Positions 47,064 through 58,876 of a stretch of DNA of 64,000 nucleotides are shown here, in pieces. This DNA is from Nansenia antarctica. Lineage: Eukaryota > Chordata > Actinopteri > Argentiniformes > Microstomatidae. The stretch's first letter is position 1, and each line of letters begins with the position of its first letter. The notes under the pieces are model-generated. The model searched no databases and was not told where the DNA came from. It was given only the letters and a program-made list of their open reading frames with translations. The stretch spans positions 35,215,222 through 35,279,221 of the forward strand of contig OZ022345.1 of the NCBI GenBank assembly GCA_963989245.1, given 5' to 3'. A program made the position numbers and the translations under genes.

Positions 47064-47640
47064 GCCGTAATATAGCTAGGAACAGAAGACGGAAAAAATC
47101 GTCAGATCAGATATATAAACGGGTTATTTTGGTAAACTGGACACATTTTGGGAATATATGTGGTTACTTTCTCGCCTGAAAACATATTAAAACTTCATAA
47201 AATGACATGTTAACACTTGTAAAACCAAAAGTACAGGTTTTAGCTAATGGAGGTTTAAAATAGAGGTTTAAATTCGCCGCTCCCGGCGAAATGCATTCTG
47301 GGAGGCAGTATGCATACTGTGTAAATGGTCGGCTAGTTTTCGCATACTTATTATGAATTTAGTAGGCAGTATGCAGTATATACTTGTTGAGTATGCTAGT
47401 ATGCAGTATGCTAGTATGCCATTCCGAACACAGCCAGAGTTCTCTACTAAGGCAATGAACAGAGAGAGAAGGCTCCGTTGTCGAGGAGGCGTAAAAGTTA
47501 TTTCAGGCGTAAGCTGGAACAATAATATATCTTACCATCCAGTTTCATAAGCACTCACGCTCTCAGCCTGACACTCTCCGTGCCCTTTATGGAACATGGA
47601 GCCGACGAGGAGGCTGGAAATAAGGCCTGCACACTTATTA
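47064..47640. other. No gene seen
   Basis: Contains a short TATGCAGTATGCTAGTATGC repeat at 47360-47420. Otherwise no recognised feature. Confidence 0.35.
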
Positions 47641-47724
47641 CACAGCTGGAGAGCCACACACACACACACACAGTCGGCTGTCATAAGAGAAACACTTGGC
47701 CAGAGCCAGAGAGTCTCCTCAGCC

Positions 47725-47782
47725 AGGTGTCTCCTCTCCCTCTCTCCCCTTCTCCCTCTATCTCCTCTATCTCCTCTCTCTC

Positions 47783-47830
<48 letters not shown>

Positions 47831-48000
47831 CTCCCTCCTCTCCTCTCCCTACAGGAGGGTACAGGGGGGTACAAGGGGTACAGGAGGGTACAGGAGGGTA
47901 CGGGGGGGTACAGGGGGGTACAGGAGGGTACGGGGGGGTACAGGAGGGTACGGGGGGGTACGGGGGGGGGGGTACAGGAGGGTACAGGTAGGCCAGGGTG
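47725..48000. repeat. CTCT low-complexity tract and GGGTACAGGA minisatellite
   Basis: Pyrimidine-rich tract 47735-47850, then 10-bp units GGGTACAGGA and GGGTACGGGG to 47990. Confidence 0.92.
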
Positions 48001-48039
48001 AACAGAAGCCAAAGCTGTGTATGAGGAGAGGTCATCTCC

Positions 48040-48392
48040 CGCTGCAACAACAACAACAACAACAACAGCAGCACCAGAAACGCCCTCGGTCACTATGACG
48101 ATGCCCTCGGTCACTATGACGATGCCTTGTCAACAGCCGCCAGGGGAACCCAACCCAGCGCCCTACCCTCTGGTCAAACACCAGGACTCAATGAGGCACA
48201 GAAACACTCTCCCTCTCCCTCTCTCTCTCTCCCTCTCCCTCTCCCTCTCCCTCTCTCCCTCTCCCTCTCCCTCCCTCCCTCCCTCCTTCCCTCCCTCCCT
48301 CCCTCCCTCCACGCAGGCGAGGGGAACTGAGGCGGACGCACATGCAGGGCTAAAATTAGCTCTGCTGCTGCTGCAGGGCAGGACGCGCTGGG

Positions 48393-48434
<42 letters not shown>

Positions 48435-48436
48435 AC
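48040..48436. repeat. (CAA)n, CCCT and CA microsatellites
   Basis: (AAC)n at 48047-48070, a two-copy CGCCCTCGGTCACTATGACG repeat, CCCTCT tract at 48205-48312, and (AC)n at 48394-48436 into which the next hAT is inserted. Confidence 0.9.
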
Positions 48437-48523
48437 TAGGGCTGCACGATTAATCGATTTTAAATCGAAATCGCGATTTGAAATGATGCGATTAGCTAAT
48501 CGCAAAGCCTGCGATTTGCCTGC

Positions 48524-48559
<36 letters not shown>

Positions 48560-49913
48560 CTTTATTTTACCAGGAAGTCACATTGAGATTAAAACCTCTT
48601 TTGGAAATTTGATCAGCACTCATGGAATGCCTCTTGTCCAATCAAATTACTTGGTCTCTTTATGACTTTGAACCCGGCGCTCTCAGAGCGAATTTACGAA
48701 CGCAGGCATAGGTTGTGTCACGACAGTCAGTCCAATTATTATGAGACTTTGGGCTAACGTAACGGAGACAATTAGACACCACATGGCTTACTGGACGTAT
48801 GATAAACGTTAGTATGTTATAATTGCGACAGGTAAGTGTACAATTTCACTATACTAACTGTACCAGCCAAGTGCATGTCGGTGCTGTTAGTCCAGCCTTA
48901 AACTTAGCTTAGCTAACTTGTAGTCTTCGAGACGGTAGCTTAGCTTAGCTACTCATGCTAACCCGGCGTTAAAGTACAGACACAGAGTTGACAGTCTCAG
49001 CAACCTGCGGGTTGGTGTTTATATAGTATAGCAGGCTTATGGATACATGGAAGTTAACTGTTCTGTTGTCAAACATGAATGTGTCCTGTATGCATAACCT
49101 CATACCATTCGTTCATACCAGCCGGCTTTAAAGACGCAGAGGTTAGCCTAGCCTAGCCTTGGGCTGAAGTATGTCACAGATTCCTAAGTCAAGGTGACGT
49201 GTGTCTGTGCTCCATAGTCAGAGACCACCATTCTATCATTCATCAGTTCGACTGTTGACCGAGTCATCTAGATGTGGTCCTTTCAGTTATAGTCACAGTG
49301 TATCCCCAAATGATCATTTTAATAGCTGGATCATCTTAGAAAGTAGCCACCTGTCTAGATGAGATGAGGTTATCATATATACAATTCATATCTTTTAAGT
49401 TCTCATCCTTGCATTAGAATTAGAGCAGTTAATAGTTTGATGGTATCATGTGGTAATGCTCTCTGAAAATAGGTGATAGACAGATTCATCCAATCACCTG
49501 CCAAGTATTTTTTGAAAGTACCTGCCCTTTTCCAAACAGCTTCCAATTAAGCTTTCCTAGATGGTTGTGTGAAACAAACCACCTGAGTCAGGTTAGTAAT
49601 GCTCCATCACATGTTTTAATCTGAAGCTTGATTTTAAAGCAACCCAACTTTAAAGCAACCCAATGTAAGTTTAGTTCTTTCACTCGTAGCTCGGGCTGTG
49701 GGGGTGCTAGAGGAGGGAGCCTCTAAGTCCCCTGAAGACGTACAAACAAACTGCACGTTGATACGACCTTCCTAGCCGGAGATATGGCCACACTTTACAA
49801 AAACTTTTTTTTTTTTTTGCTATTTAAAAAAATAATAATCGCAAATTAATCGCAATCGCGATATCTGTCCAAATAATCGCAATTCGATTTTTCCCCCAAA
49901 TCGTGCAGCCCTA
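48437..49913. mobile_element. hAT-type element, family A copy 1
   Basis: Termini TAGGGCTGCACGATTAATCG and CAAATCGTGCAGCCCTA, with perfect 8-bp duplication ACGCACAC (48429-48436 and 49914-49921) in a CA repeat. It contains a nested short element (48601-48704) and a T-run at 48526-48555. No transposase frame in its 1477 bp, so non-autonomous. Confidence 0.93.
48601..48704. mobile_element. Nested short MITE-like module
   Basis: CTTGTCCAATCAAATTACTT and CGCTCTCAGAGCGAATTTAC followed by GAACGCA, matching the elements at 46941 and 59100; the left terminus is lost. Confidence 0.6.
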
Positions 49914-49916
49914 ACG

Positions 49917-49986
49917 CACACACACACGCACACGCACACACATGCACACGCATGCACACGCATGCACACACACACACACGCACATG

Positions 49987-50018
<32 letters not shown>

Positions 50019-50190
50019 CGCATGTACACACACACACACATACACACACGCATACACACACACATACACCATAACAACAAGGACTCACACACACGCACAC
50101 ACACACCATAACAACAAGGACTCACAAACACACACACACACACACACAACAGAACAACAAGGACACACACAGCACACACACACACAATCT
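49917..50190. repeat. (AC)n with GCAC and CATAACAACAAGGACTCAC units
   Basis: CA-rich tract with two or three copies of ACCATAACAACAAGGACTCA. It is the right half of the microsatellite split by the hAT element. Confidence 0.93.
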
Positions 50191-50900
50191 CCAGGCCAGC
50201 TGTCCGTGCTGCTCTGTCACCTTCCTGTGGAGGAGCAGAGAGAGGAGGCGGAGCTAAACAAACCGCTGACAGGGCAACAGGCCACCTGTGGTTGCCGTGA
50301 CGACCACGAGAAACGGCAGCGGCCTCATCATCAGTCATGGCCCGCCGCTGCAGCTTGGAGCCGGGACGGCCGAGGCGGAGCGGGAAGACTCTGTTACCAT
50401 GCCGATGCCCCCCCCCCCGTTACCACGCCGACACTGCCGGTGCCAACGACCCGCCAGAGAAACTGCTGAACAACGAGGAAACACTGCCAGTTCGCCTGGA
50501 GCACAGAGCCCGCCCCCCCCCCCCCCCCCCACAGAGATATATAAATTGGTTACAACCATCAAATAAAGTGGTATGGCTTTTGAGACAAATTGAATAATAT
50601 ATATTTTGGCGTTGTCGGTATGCTATCCATCTCACTCGCTGCACTGCAGCAACGCCTTGGAGGCCCGGAGGAAGGAGGGAAATTAAACTGGATGATGTTA
50701 GGGAACATTGAAACACCCCGAGGCTTCTGTCTCCTTCAACTCAGGCTTTTGATTTCTTCTCCAACTGCATTTCGTCTGTCTGGTACTTACTTCTGTAATG
50801 ACAATAAAGTTGAATCTGATCTAATCGGACAACAGACATCTCTCTACCTTCCTCCATTAACTTAGCCCTCCCTCCCTCCATTAGCCTCGCCCTCCCTCCA
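50191..50900. other. GC-rich segment and LINE 3' end, no gene confirmed
   Basis: 50230-50500 is GC-rich with CpG and could be a regulatory region. A (C)n run is at 50511-50530. 50780-50825 reads CTGTAATGACAATAAAGTTG then AATCTGATCTAATC, a plus-strand LINE 3' end. Confidence 0.4.
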
Positions 50901-50909
50901 TTAGCCTAG

Positions 50910-52490
50910 CCAGGCAGGGGAGATAGAGGCAGGGGAGGTAGAGGCAGGGAGGTAGAGGCAGGGGAGGTAGAGGCTGGGGAGAGAGGCAGGGAGGTAGAGG
51001 CAGGGGAGGTAGAGGCTGGGGAGGTAGAGGCTGGGGAGGTAGAGGCAGGGGAGATAGAGGCAGGGAGGTAGAGGCTGGGGAGGTAGAGGCTGGGGAGATA
51101 GAGGCAGGGGAGAGAGGCTGGGGAGGTAGAGGCTGGGGAGGTAGAGGCTGGGGAGATAGAGGCTGGGGAGATAGAGGCTGGGGAGATAGAGGCTGGGGAG
51201 ATAGAGGCTGGGGAGATAGAGGCAGGGGAGATAGAGGCAGGGGAGATAGAGGCTGGGGAGGTAGAGGCTGGGGAGGTAGAGGCAGGGGAGGTAGAGGCAG
51301 GGAGGTAGAGGCAGGGGAGATAGAGGCTGGGGAGGTAGAGGCAGGGAGGTAGAGGCAGGGAGGTAGAGGCTGGGGAGGTAGAGGCAGGGGAGGTAGAGGC
51401 TGGGGAGGTAGAGGCTGGGGAGGTAGAGGCAGGGTGGTAGAGGCAGGGTGGTAGAGATAGAGGCAGGGAGGTAGAGGCTGGGGAGATAGAGGCTGGGGAG
51501 GTAGAGGCTGGGGAGGTAGAGGCAGGGGAGGTAGAGGCAGGGGAGGTAGAGGCAGGGTGGTAGAGGCAGGGTGGTAGAGATAGAGGCAGGGAGGTAGAGG
51601 CAGGGGAGGTAGAGGCTGGGGAGGTAGAGGCAGGGAGGTAGAGGCAGGGTGGTAGAGGCAGGGTGGTAGAGATAGAGGCAGGGAGGTAGAGGCTGGGGAG
51701 ATAGAGGCTGGGGAGGTAGAGGCTGGGGAGATAGAGGCTGGGGAGGTAGAGGCTGGGGAGGTAGAGGCTGGGGAGGTAGAGGCAGGGGAGGTAGAGGCAG
51801 GGGAGGTAGAGGCAGGGTGGTAGAGGCAGGGTGGTAGAGATAGAGGCAGGGAGGTAGAGGCAGGGTGGTAGAGGCAGGGTGGTAGAGATAGAGGCAGGGG
51901 AGGTAGAGGCAGGGTGGTAGAGGCAGGGTGGTAGAGATAGAGGCTGGGGAGGTAGAGGCTGGGGAGGTAGAGGCAGGGAGGTAGAGGCTGGGGAGGTAGA
52001 GGCAGGGGAGGTAGAGGCAGGGGAGGTAGAGGCTGGGGAGGTAGAGGCTGGGGAGGTAGAGGCAGGGTGGTAGAGGCAGGGTGGTAGAGATAGAGGCAGG
52101 GAGGTAGAGGCAGGGTGGTAGAGATAGAGGCAGGGTGGTAGATATAGAGGCAGGGAGGTAGAGGCAGGGAGGTAGAGGCAGGGTGGTAGAGGCAGGGTGG
52201 TAGAGATAGAGGCTGGGGAGGTAGAGGCAGGGAGGTAGAGATAGAGGCAGGGAGGTAGATATAGAGGCAGGGAGGTAGAGGCAGGGGAGGTAGAGGCAGG
52301 GTGGTAGAGATAGAGGCAGGGAGGTAGATATAGAGGCAGGGAGGTAGAGGCAGGGAGGTAGAGATAGAGGCAGGGAGGTAGAGATAGAGGCAGGGAGGTA
52401 GAGGCAGGGAGGTAGAGATAGAGGCAGGGAGGTAGAGATAGAGGCAGGGAGGTAGAGGCAAGGAGGTAGAGGCAGGGAGGTAGAGGCAGC
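50910..52490. repeat. 1.6-kb purine-rich minisatellite GAGGTAGAGGCAGG
   Basis: 15- to 18-bp units GGGGAGGTAGAGGC(A/T)G, with GGGTGGTAGAG and GATAGAG variants. The plus strand is almost all purine. All three minus frames are open for about 530 codons because units are multiples of three; these are not genes. Confidence 0.97.
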
Positions 52491-53011
52491 CAGAGACTCC
52501 ATTTCACCTGCATGTCTTAACTGTCACATCACAACAACAAATTATGTGTAATAATTCAAGGACTCGGGTGGAAATCGACTCGCCATCCATGGCATCTGTT
52601 CAACGGTGAGAGAGTCGTGACTGGCTCGTAAAACAGGAGAGGGCGGGCACACACACACACACGCACGCACGCACACACACACGCACAGGGCTGCTCAGTG
52701 TGAATGCTGAGAGGTAGGTCTGGTTCATCAATATTTCAGCTCCCTTCATTCAAAATCTCACTCAACCGCCAGGTTATTTACAAGTGAATCACTGAAGGTT
52801 TTCGTTCAATGACAATGACACACACACACGTGTCAGATGAGGGAGGACGATTTGAGGGTAAGGCGGATATGAGATATTATCCAACACACTCACTGAGCAC
52901 TTTATTAGCACTTTATCTTGCCTATTGTCTAGTGCTGCAAAGTCCGAACCGAAGCCTAAGAATGTTACTCTCTTAAACTTGTGTAATGTGGTGTAACAAT
53001 ACAAGTTACGT
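52491..53011. other. No gene seen
   Basis: Short CA/CGCA run at 52650-52688. Otherwise unique. Confidence 0.35.
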
Positions 53012-53166
53012 CACTAACTACCAGTGAGCCCGCTCACTGGGAGCAAATTGAGGTTCAATGTCTTGCCCAAGGACACTTCGACATGTGGCAAGCCAGGGCT
53101 CGAACCGCCGATCTGCCAACCTTGCGATCATTAGACAGCGGCTCTACCTCCTGCGCCACAGCCGCT
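53012..53166 (-). mobile_element. tRNA-derived SINE
   Basis: On the minus strand: GGCAGCGGCTGTGGCGCAGG (A-box region GGCGCAGGAGG), B box GGCGGTTCGAGCCC, then the core TGTCCTTGGGCAAGACATTG and AATTTGCTCCCAGTGAGC. A clear tRNA-like head, different from the SINEs at 39641 and 45454. Confidence 0.88.
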
Positions 53167-53169
53167 GCC

Positions 53170-53440
53170 TTTGCTCTCAAAACAGCCTCAATTCTTCGTG
53201 GCATTGAATCCATGAAGACATGATTGCATCACACAATTCCTGTAGGCCTAGATTTTTCAGGTACACTTTCAAGCTGTGGATCTCCTGTTCTACCTCATCC
53301 CAAAGGTCTTCTATTGGATTCAGATCCGGTGACCGGGAAGGCCACTGAAGAACACTGAACTCATTGTCATGTTCATGAAACCAGTTTGATTCGACTTTTT
53401 CTTTGTGACACGGTGCGTTATCATGTTGTAAGTAGCCATT
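53170..53440 (-). pseudogene. Tc1/mariner transposase C-terminal remnant
   Basis: The minus-strand frame reads LQHDNAPCHKEKVESNWFHE, HDNEFSVLQWPSRSPDLNPI, then EDLWDEVEQEIHS. HDNAPCH holds the second catalytic Asp and SPDLNPIE the final Glu of the DDE triad, with 36 residues between them by my count (34 in canonical Tc1). N-terminal DNA-binding and first Asp parts are absent, so it is a relic. Confidence 0.85.
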
Positions 53441-53516
53441 AGATACATTGTGAACGCAAATATGTCAACACCGCCCAACCCAAGATGATTTGTTTGACCT
53501 GTGTTCAAAAAGTACA

Positions 53517-53865
53517 TGTGACACGGTCTGGTCATTTGGGCCCAAGTCAGCAACCAATCAAAATGTTCAGACTTTTATTTTGAAACACGGAAATACATTT
53601 CAACATTGTTGATAATCACAACACAAACTCGCTAGCCAAGCCAAAATACTGCAATATTTTGGATTCTGTGAGTAATCCCCACTGCTTCCTAGTGAACTTC
53701 TGAACTATAACACTACTTTACATTGTTAGCAGGCTCAGAAAACAAGCTGTGTCAGTTAACTAGCGATGTGTCATTGGTTTTCAACAACGCGCAAACGTAT
53801 TCAAATTTTTCAAAAGAAAAGTCTGAACAACCGACTTGCGGACCGATTGACCAGACCGTGTCACA
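53517..53865. mobile_element. MITE with TGTGACACGGTCTGGTCA termini
   Basis: 18-bp terminal inverted repeats TGTGACACGGTCTGGTCA and TGACCAGACCGTGTCACA. Inverted similarity extends inward (AAAATGTTCAGACTTTTATT against the complement of AAAGAAAAGTCTGAACAACC). No clear target duplication. A degraded relative is at about 62240-62330. Confidence 0.82.
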
Positions 53866-54066
53866 GATGCTTGAGGTCGGTTTCAAAATCCAGCCCCGAC
53901 CTCTCTAAGAGAGATAGGGAGAGAGGAAACTGAGAGGAGACAGAACTGGGTTGGCTTCAGATATCGGCTGGTTCTGATGTCCTGCCTCCTCCTGTGATGT
54001 CTGCCCCCCCCCCCGGCAGCAGATGGAGTCCTGTTTCTGTTCCTAGGAGCTCAGACTGACTGATGT

Positions 54067-54421
54067 CAGGGTTCCTACAAGTTTCAACAAGTCAAATTTT
54101 TTTTTTAGCTCTTTGAATAGCATTTTAGACCTATTCGCGACACCATCTGATAGTTTTTTGTCATCCTCGAGGTGATGAAATTAGGGATTTCACTGCCATA
54201 CAGACAAAAAAGGAAGCGAATTGGCATTTTTTGGGTTCTAGCTTGATTAATTTCCACATAAATAGATGTGGTCGGACTGATTTCCTTGCAGGATCTCATT
54301 TTTATGTCCTAGCACCTCATTTTTAGACCTAATAACTGAAACTTGGGTCCTTTTTAGGCCTTGTAAATTGGATTGCTGGATTTTAACTTTGAGGCTTTTT
54401 AAGACCAGCGCGGGAACCCTG
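54067..54421. mobile_element. CAGGGTTCC-type element, copy 4
   Basis: Starts CAGGGTTCCTACAAGTTTCA and ends GCGCGGGAACCCTG; complete, and similar to copies 1 and 2. Confidence 0.85.
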
Positions 54422-54519
54422 GTGTGTGTGGCTGTGTTGTGTGGATTGGTGAGATTACAGGGTTTCATAAAGCCTTAGTGATGTCATCACAACACCTTTC
54501 GCCACCTCACAGGGATGAA

Positions 54520-54529
54520 TGGCAGGCAC

Positions 54530-54569
<40 letters not shown>

Positions 54570-55073
54570 GTGGACTGAACTACATAGAGCCTGTCATCAA
54601 TAAAATACTTTCATACAATCCGAATGTTAGGAATGTGTTATTTATTGCACCTGCCCACACACACACACACACACCCCCACCCACCCCATGCACACACCCC
54701 ATACATCACACACACACACACACACACACTGGTGGCTACAGCCTACAAGTCCCAAAGAAGTTGTAAAGTGATTGACATTGCAGTGAGTGCAGACATGTTT
54801 CAGTATGTTTCAGTGGTCTAGCAGCAACGCTCTACCAGCCCAGCCACGGAGGAGCACAGCAAGGTTACAATCAAATGCTTTATCTGCTACAATCAAACAG
54901 TGGAGGAATGTGTTATTTATTGCACCACACACACGCACATGCACACACGCACGCACACACACACGGTGTGGACTGAACTACATCGAGCCTGTCATCAATA
55001 AAATACTTTCATACCATCAGAATGTTAGGAATGTGTTATTTATTGCACCTGCCCACACACACGCCCACCCCAT

Positions 55074-55141
<68 letters not shown>

Positions 55142-55198
55142 CCCACCCACCCACACACACACACACACCACACACCCGACACAAACACACATACCTCC

Positions 55199-55230
<32 letters not shown>

Positions 55231-55300
55231 TACCGCCCACATACCCCACCCGACACAAACACACATACCCCACCCCACCCCACCCCCCACACACACACAG
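54520..55300. repeat. Duplicated block with CA microsatellites
   Basis: The segment GTGTGGACTGAACTACATAG, CCTGTCATCAATAAAATACT, GAATGTTAGGAATGTGTTAT occurs twice (54568-54652 and 54966-55050), each followed by CA repeats; part of it recurs at 54902. Confidence 0.92.
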
Positions 55301-55664
55301 CGTGCCCCCCCCCTATCAGGATATACAGCACAGGGAGCTGGACTACAGCCCTCTGCAGGGTGAGGGGTGGAGGGTAGGCCACTAGGTGTGTGTGTGTGTG
55401 TGTGGGCCTGGCCTGCAGCCCTGCAGCAGGTCAATAACACAGATCGTATTCACTCAATACTACAGCTCATACACCCCCCTGCCCCCCCCGCCCTGCCCCC
55501 CCCGCCCTGCCCCGCCCTGCCCCCCCCTCCTCTGCCCTGCCCCCCCCGCCCTGCCCCCCCCCCGCCCCCCGGTGGCTGCACAGCGTCATTGTAAAGGGAG
55601 GTGCGGGGCCATTACCAATGGATCCCATTACCACCCCACCACTCCTCTCTCCTCCTGGGACTGA
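55301..55664. other. C-rich region, no gene
   Basis: CCCCGCCCTGCCCCCCC repeats at 55475-55575. Frames across it are low complexity. Confidence 0.5.
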
Positions 55665-57610
55665 AACTCAGATCTCCTCCTAGGCCGTAATGACGTGACA
55701 TAGGTTTATATACAGATCTCCTCCTAGGCCGTACTGACGTGACATATAGGTTTACATACAGATCTCCTAGTCCGTACTGACGTGACATACAGGTTTTTTA
55801 TATACAGATCTCCTCCTAGGCCGTACTGACGTGACATATAGGTTTATATACAGAGCTGCTCCTAGGCCGTACTGACGTGACATATAGGTTTATATACAGA
55901 GCTGCTCCTAGGCCGTACTGACGTGACATATAGGTTTATATACAGATCTCCTCCTAGGCCGTACTGACGTGACATATAGGTTTATATACAGATCTCCTCC
56001 TAGGCCGTACTGACGTGACATATAGGTTTATATACAGATCTCCTCCTAGGCCGTACTGACGTGACATATAGGTTTATATACAGATCTCCTCCTAGGCCGT
56101 ACTGACGTGACATATAGGTTTATATACAGAGCTGCTCCTAGGCCGTACTGACGTGACATATAGGTTTATATACAGATCTCCTCCTAGGCCGTACTGACGT
56201 GACATATAGGTTTATATACAGATCTCCTCCTAGGCCGTACTGACGTGACATATAGGTTTATATACAGATCTCCTCCTAGGCCGTACTGACGTGACATATA
56301 GGTTTATATACAGATCTCCTCCTAGGCCGTACTGACGTGACATATAGGTTTATATACAGATCTCCTCCTAGGCCGTACTGACGTGACATATAGGTTTATA
56401 TACAGATCTCCTCCTAGGCCGTACTGACGTGACATATAGGTTTATATACAGATCTCCTCCTAGGCCGTACTGACGTGACATATAGGTTTATATACAGATC
56501 TCCTCCTAGGCCGTACTGACGTGACATATAGGTTTATATACAGATCTCCTCCTAGGCCGTACTGACGTGACATATAGGTTTATATACAGATCTCCTCCTA
56601 GGCCGTACTGACGTGACATATAGGTTTATATACAGATCTCCTCCTAGGCCGTACTGACGTGACATACAGGTTTATATACAGATCTCCTCCTAGGCCGTAC
56701 TGACGTGACATATAGGTTTATATACAGATCTCCTCCTAGGCCGTACTGACGTGACATATAGGTTTATATACAGATCTGCTCCTAGGCCGTACTGACGTGA
56801 CATATAGGTTTATATACAGATCTCCTCCTAGGCCGTACTGACGTGACATATAGGTTTATATACAGATCTCCTCCTAGGCCGTACTGACGTGACATATAGG
56901 TTTATATACAGATCTCCTCCTAGGCCGTACTGACGTGACATATAGGTTTAGATACAGATCTCCTCCTAGGCCGTACTGACGTGACATACAGGTTTATATA
57001 CAGATCTCCTCCTAGGCCGTACTGACGTGACATATAGGTTTATATACAGATCTCCTCCTAGGCCGTACTGACGTGACATATAGGTTTATATACAGATCTC
57101 CTCCTAGGCCGTACTGACGTGACATACAGGTTTATATACAGATCTCCTCCTAGGCCGTACTGACGTGACATATAGGTTTATATACAGATCTCCTCCTAGG
57201 CCGTACTGACGTGACATATAGGTTTATATACAGATCTCCTCCTAGGCCGTACTGACGTGACATATAGGTTTATATACAGATCTCCTCCTAGGCCGTACTG
57301 ACGTGACATACAGGTTTATATACAGATCTCCTCCTAGGCCGTACTGACGTGACATATAGGTTTATATACAGATCTGCTCCTAGGCCGTACTGACGTGACA
57401 TACAGGTTTATATACAGATCTCCTCCTAGGCCGTACTGACGTGACATATAGGTTTATATACAGATCTCCTCCTAGGCCGTACTGACGTGACATACAGGTT
57501 TATATACAGATCTCCTCCTAGGCCGTACTGACGTGACATATAGGTTTATATACAGATCTCCTCCTAGGCCGTACTGACGTGACATACAGGTTTATATACA
57601 GATCTCCTCC
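55665..57610. repeat. 46-bp satellite array, about 42 copies
   Basis: Unit GTACTGACGTGACATATAGG, TTTATATACAGATCTCCTCC, TAGGCC. Very homogeneous, with a few variants (GAGCTGCTCC; CATACAGG). Each unit has a CRE-like TGACGTGA and a TTTATATA element. Confidence 0.97.
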
Positions 57611-57696
57611 TCTACGCTCATCCTCAGAGACATGCCACCGCCGTGGGCCTCTGGGGCTCAGCTGGTGGAGCAGCATGGCGTCACAGCTAAATGGCT

Positions 57697-57699
<3 letters not shown>

Positions 57700-57727
<28 letters not shown>
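57700..57727. repeat. (TA)n microsatellite
   Basis: Perfect TA run. Confidence 0.95.
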
Positions 57728-57728
<1 letters not shown>

Positions 57729-57769
57729 CACTTTTGACTGGTACTGTGTGTGTGTATATATAGAATATG

Positions 57770-58198
57770 TAGAAGAGTAGCTCTAGGGATGAGGAGTGTA
57801 GGAGAGTAGCTCTAGGGATGAGGAGTGTAGGAGAGTAGCTCTAGGGATGAGGAGTGTAGGAGAGTAGCTCTAGGGATGAGGAGTGTAGGAGAGTAGCTCT
57901 AAGGATGAGGAGGAGTGTAGAAGAGTAGCTCTAGGGATGAGGAGGAGTGTAGAAGAGTAGCTCTGGGGATGAGGAGTGTAGGAGAGTAGCTCTAAGGATG
58001 AGGAGGAGTGTAGAAGAGTAGCTCTGGGGATGAGGAGTGTAGGAGAGTAGCTCTAGGGATGAGGAGTGTAGAAGAGTAGCTCTGGGGATGAGGAGGAGTG
58101 TAGAAGAGTAGCTCTAGGGATGAGGAGTCTAGGAGAGTAGCTCTAGGTATGAGGAGTGTAGAAGAGTAGCTCTAGGGATGAGGAGTGTAGAAGAGTAG
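57770..58198. repeat. GTAGCTCTAGGGATGAGGAG minisatellite, about 14 copies
   Basis: Units of about 30 bp, GAGTAGCTCTAGGGATGAGG and AGTGTAGGA, with GAGGAGG and AGAAGAG variants. Confidence 0.95.
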
Positions 58199-58559
58199 TG
58201 CCATTGATTCTAGAATGTGTCATTGATTCTAGAATGTGCCATTGACTCTAGCGTGCAGCTCTTCTTCCAAAAGCACTTGGCTCCCCCCCCCCCCCCCCGC
58301 CACAGAGAAGCACCTGGGCTGATGTGTTCACGCCAGATCATTAGGAGACATGTGGCTTCCTCCTAGCAGTGATCTCTCTCTCGCTGTGCGAGTCAGTGTG
58401 AGTCCTCGCCTGTCGGCTCACAGGAAGACAACAAGCCTCCTCCCCGGAGGGGGGGGGTAGTGTACAGCACACATTACAGAGTGATCTGACAAGATCAGAC
58501 CTTCTACTTATCAGTGACTCAGCAGTCAGCACAGCCAGCTTCTCAGCGTGCTCCCAACA
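58199..58559. other. No gene seen
   Basis: Includes GTGCCATTGATTCTAGAATG repeats at 58199-58250 and a C-run at 58282-58299. Confidence 0.35.
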
Positions 58560-58876
58560 TGCAGAGTGGTTGGCATGCTCCTTGACATGCAGAGCTATTA
58601 GCATGCAGAGATGTTAGCATGCAGAGATGTTAGCATGCAGAGCTGTTGACATGCTCCTGACATGCAGAGCTGTTGACATGCAGCGCTGTTGACATCCCCC
58701 TGACATGCAGAGCTGTTGACATGCAGAGCTGTTGACATGCTCCTGACATGCAGAGCTGTTGACATGCTCCTGACATGCAGAGCTGTTGACATGCAGCGCT
58801 GTTGACATCCCCCTGACATGCAGAGCTGTTGACATGCTCCTGACATGCAGAGCTGTTGACATGCAGCGCTGTTGAC
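58560..58876. repeat. GACATGCAGAGCTGTT minisatellite
   Basis: Units GCTGTTGACATGCTCCTGAC and ATGCAGAGCTGTTGACATGC. One more piece follows the inserted hAT at 59770-59800. Confidence 0.93.

Noticed and set aside
50881..52513. Three overlapping minus-strand open frames of about 530 codons (LYLPASTSPAS type)
   Set aside because: They are translations of 15- to 18-bp purine repeats whose unit length is a multiple of three; all three frames are open, which is a sign of repeats, not of a gene.
55665..57610. CRISPR-like regularly spaced repeats
   Set aside because: Units are contiguous 46-bp copies without unique spacers, in a vertebrate genome; it is a satellite.
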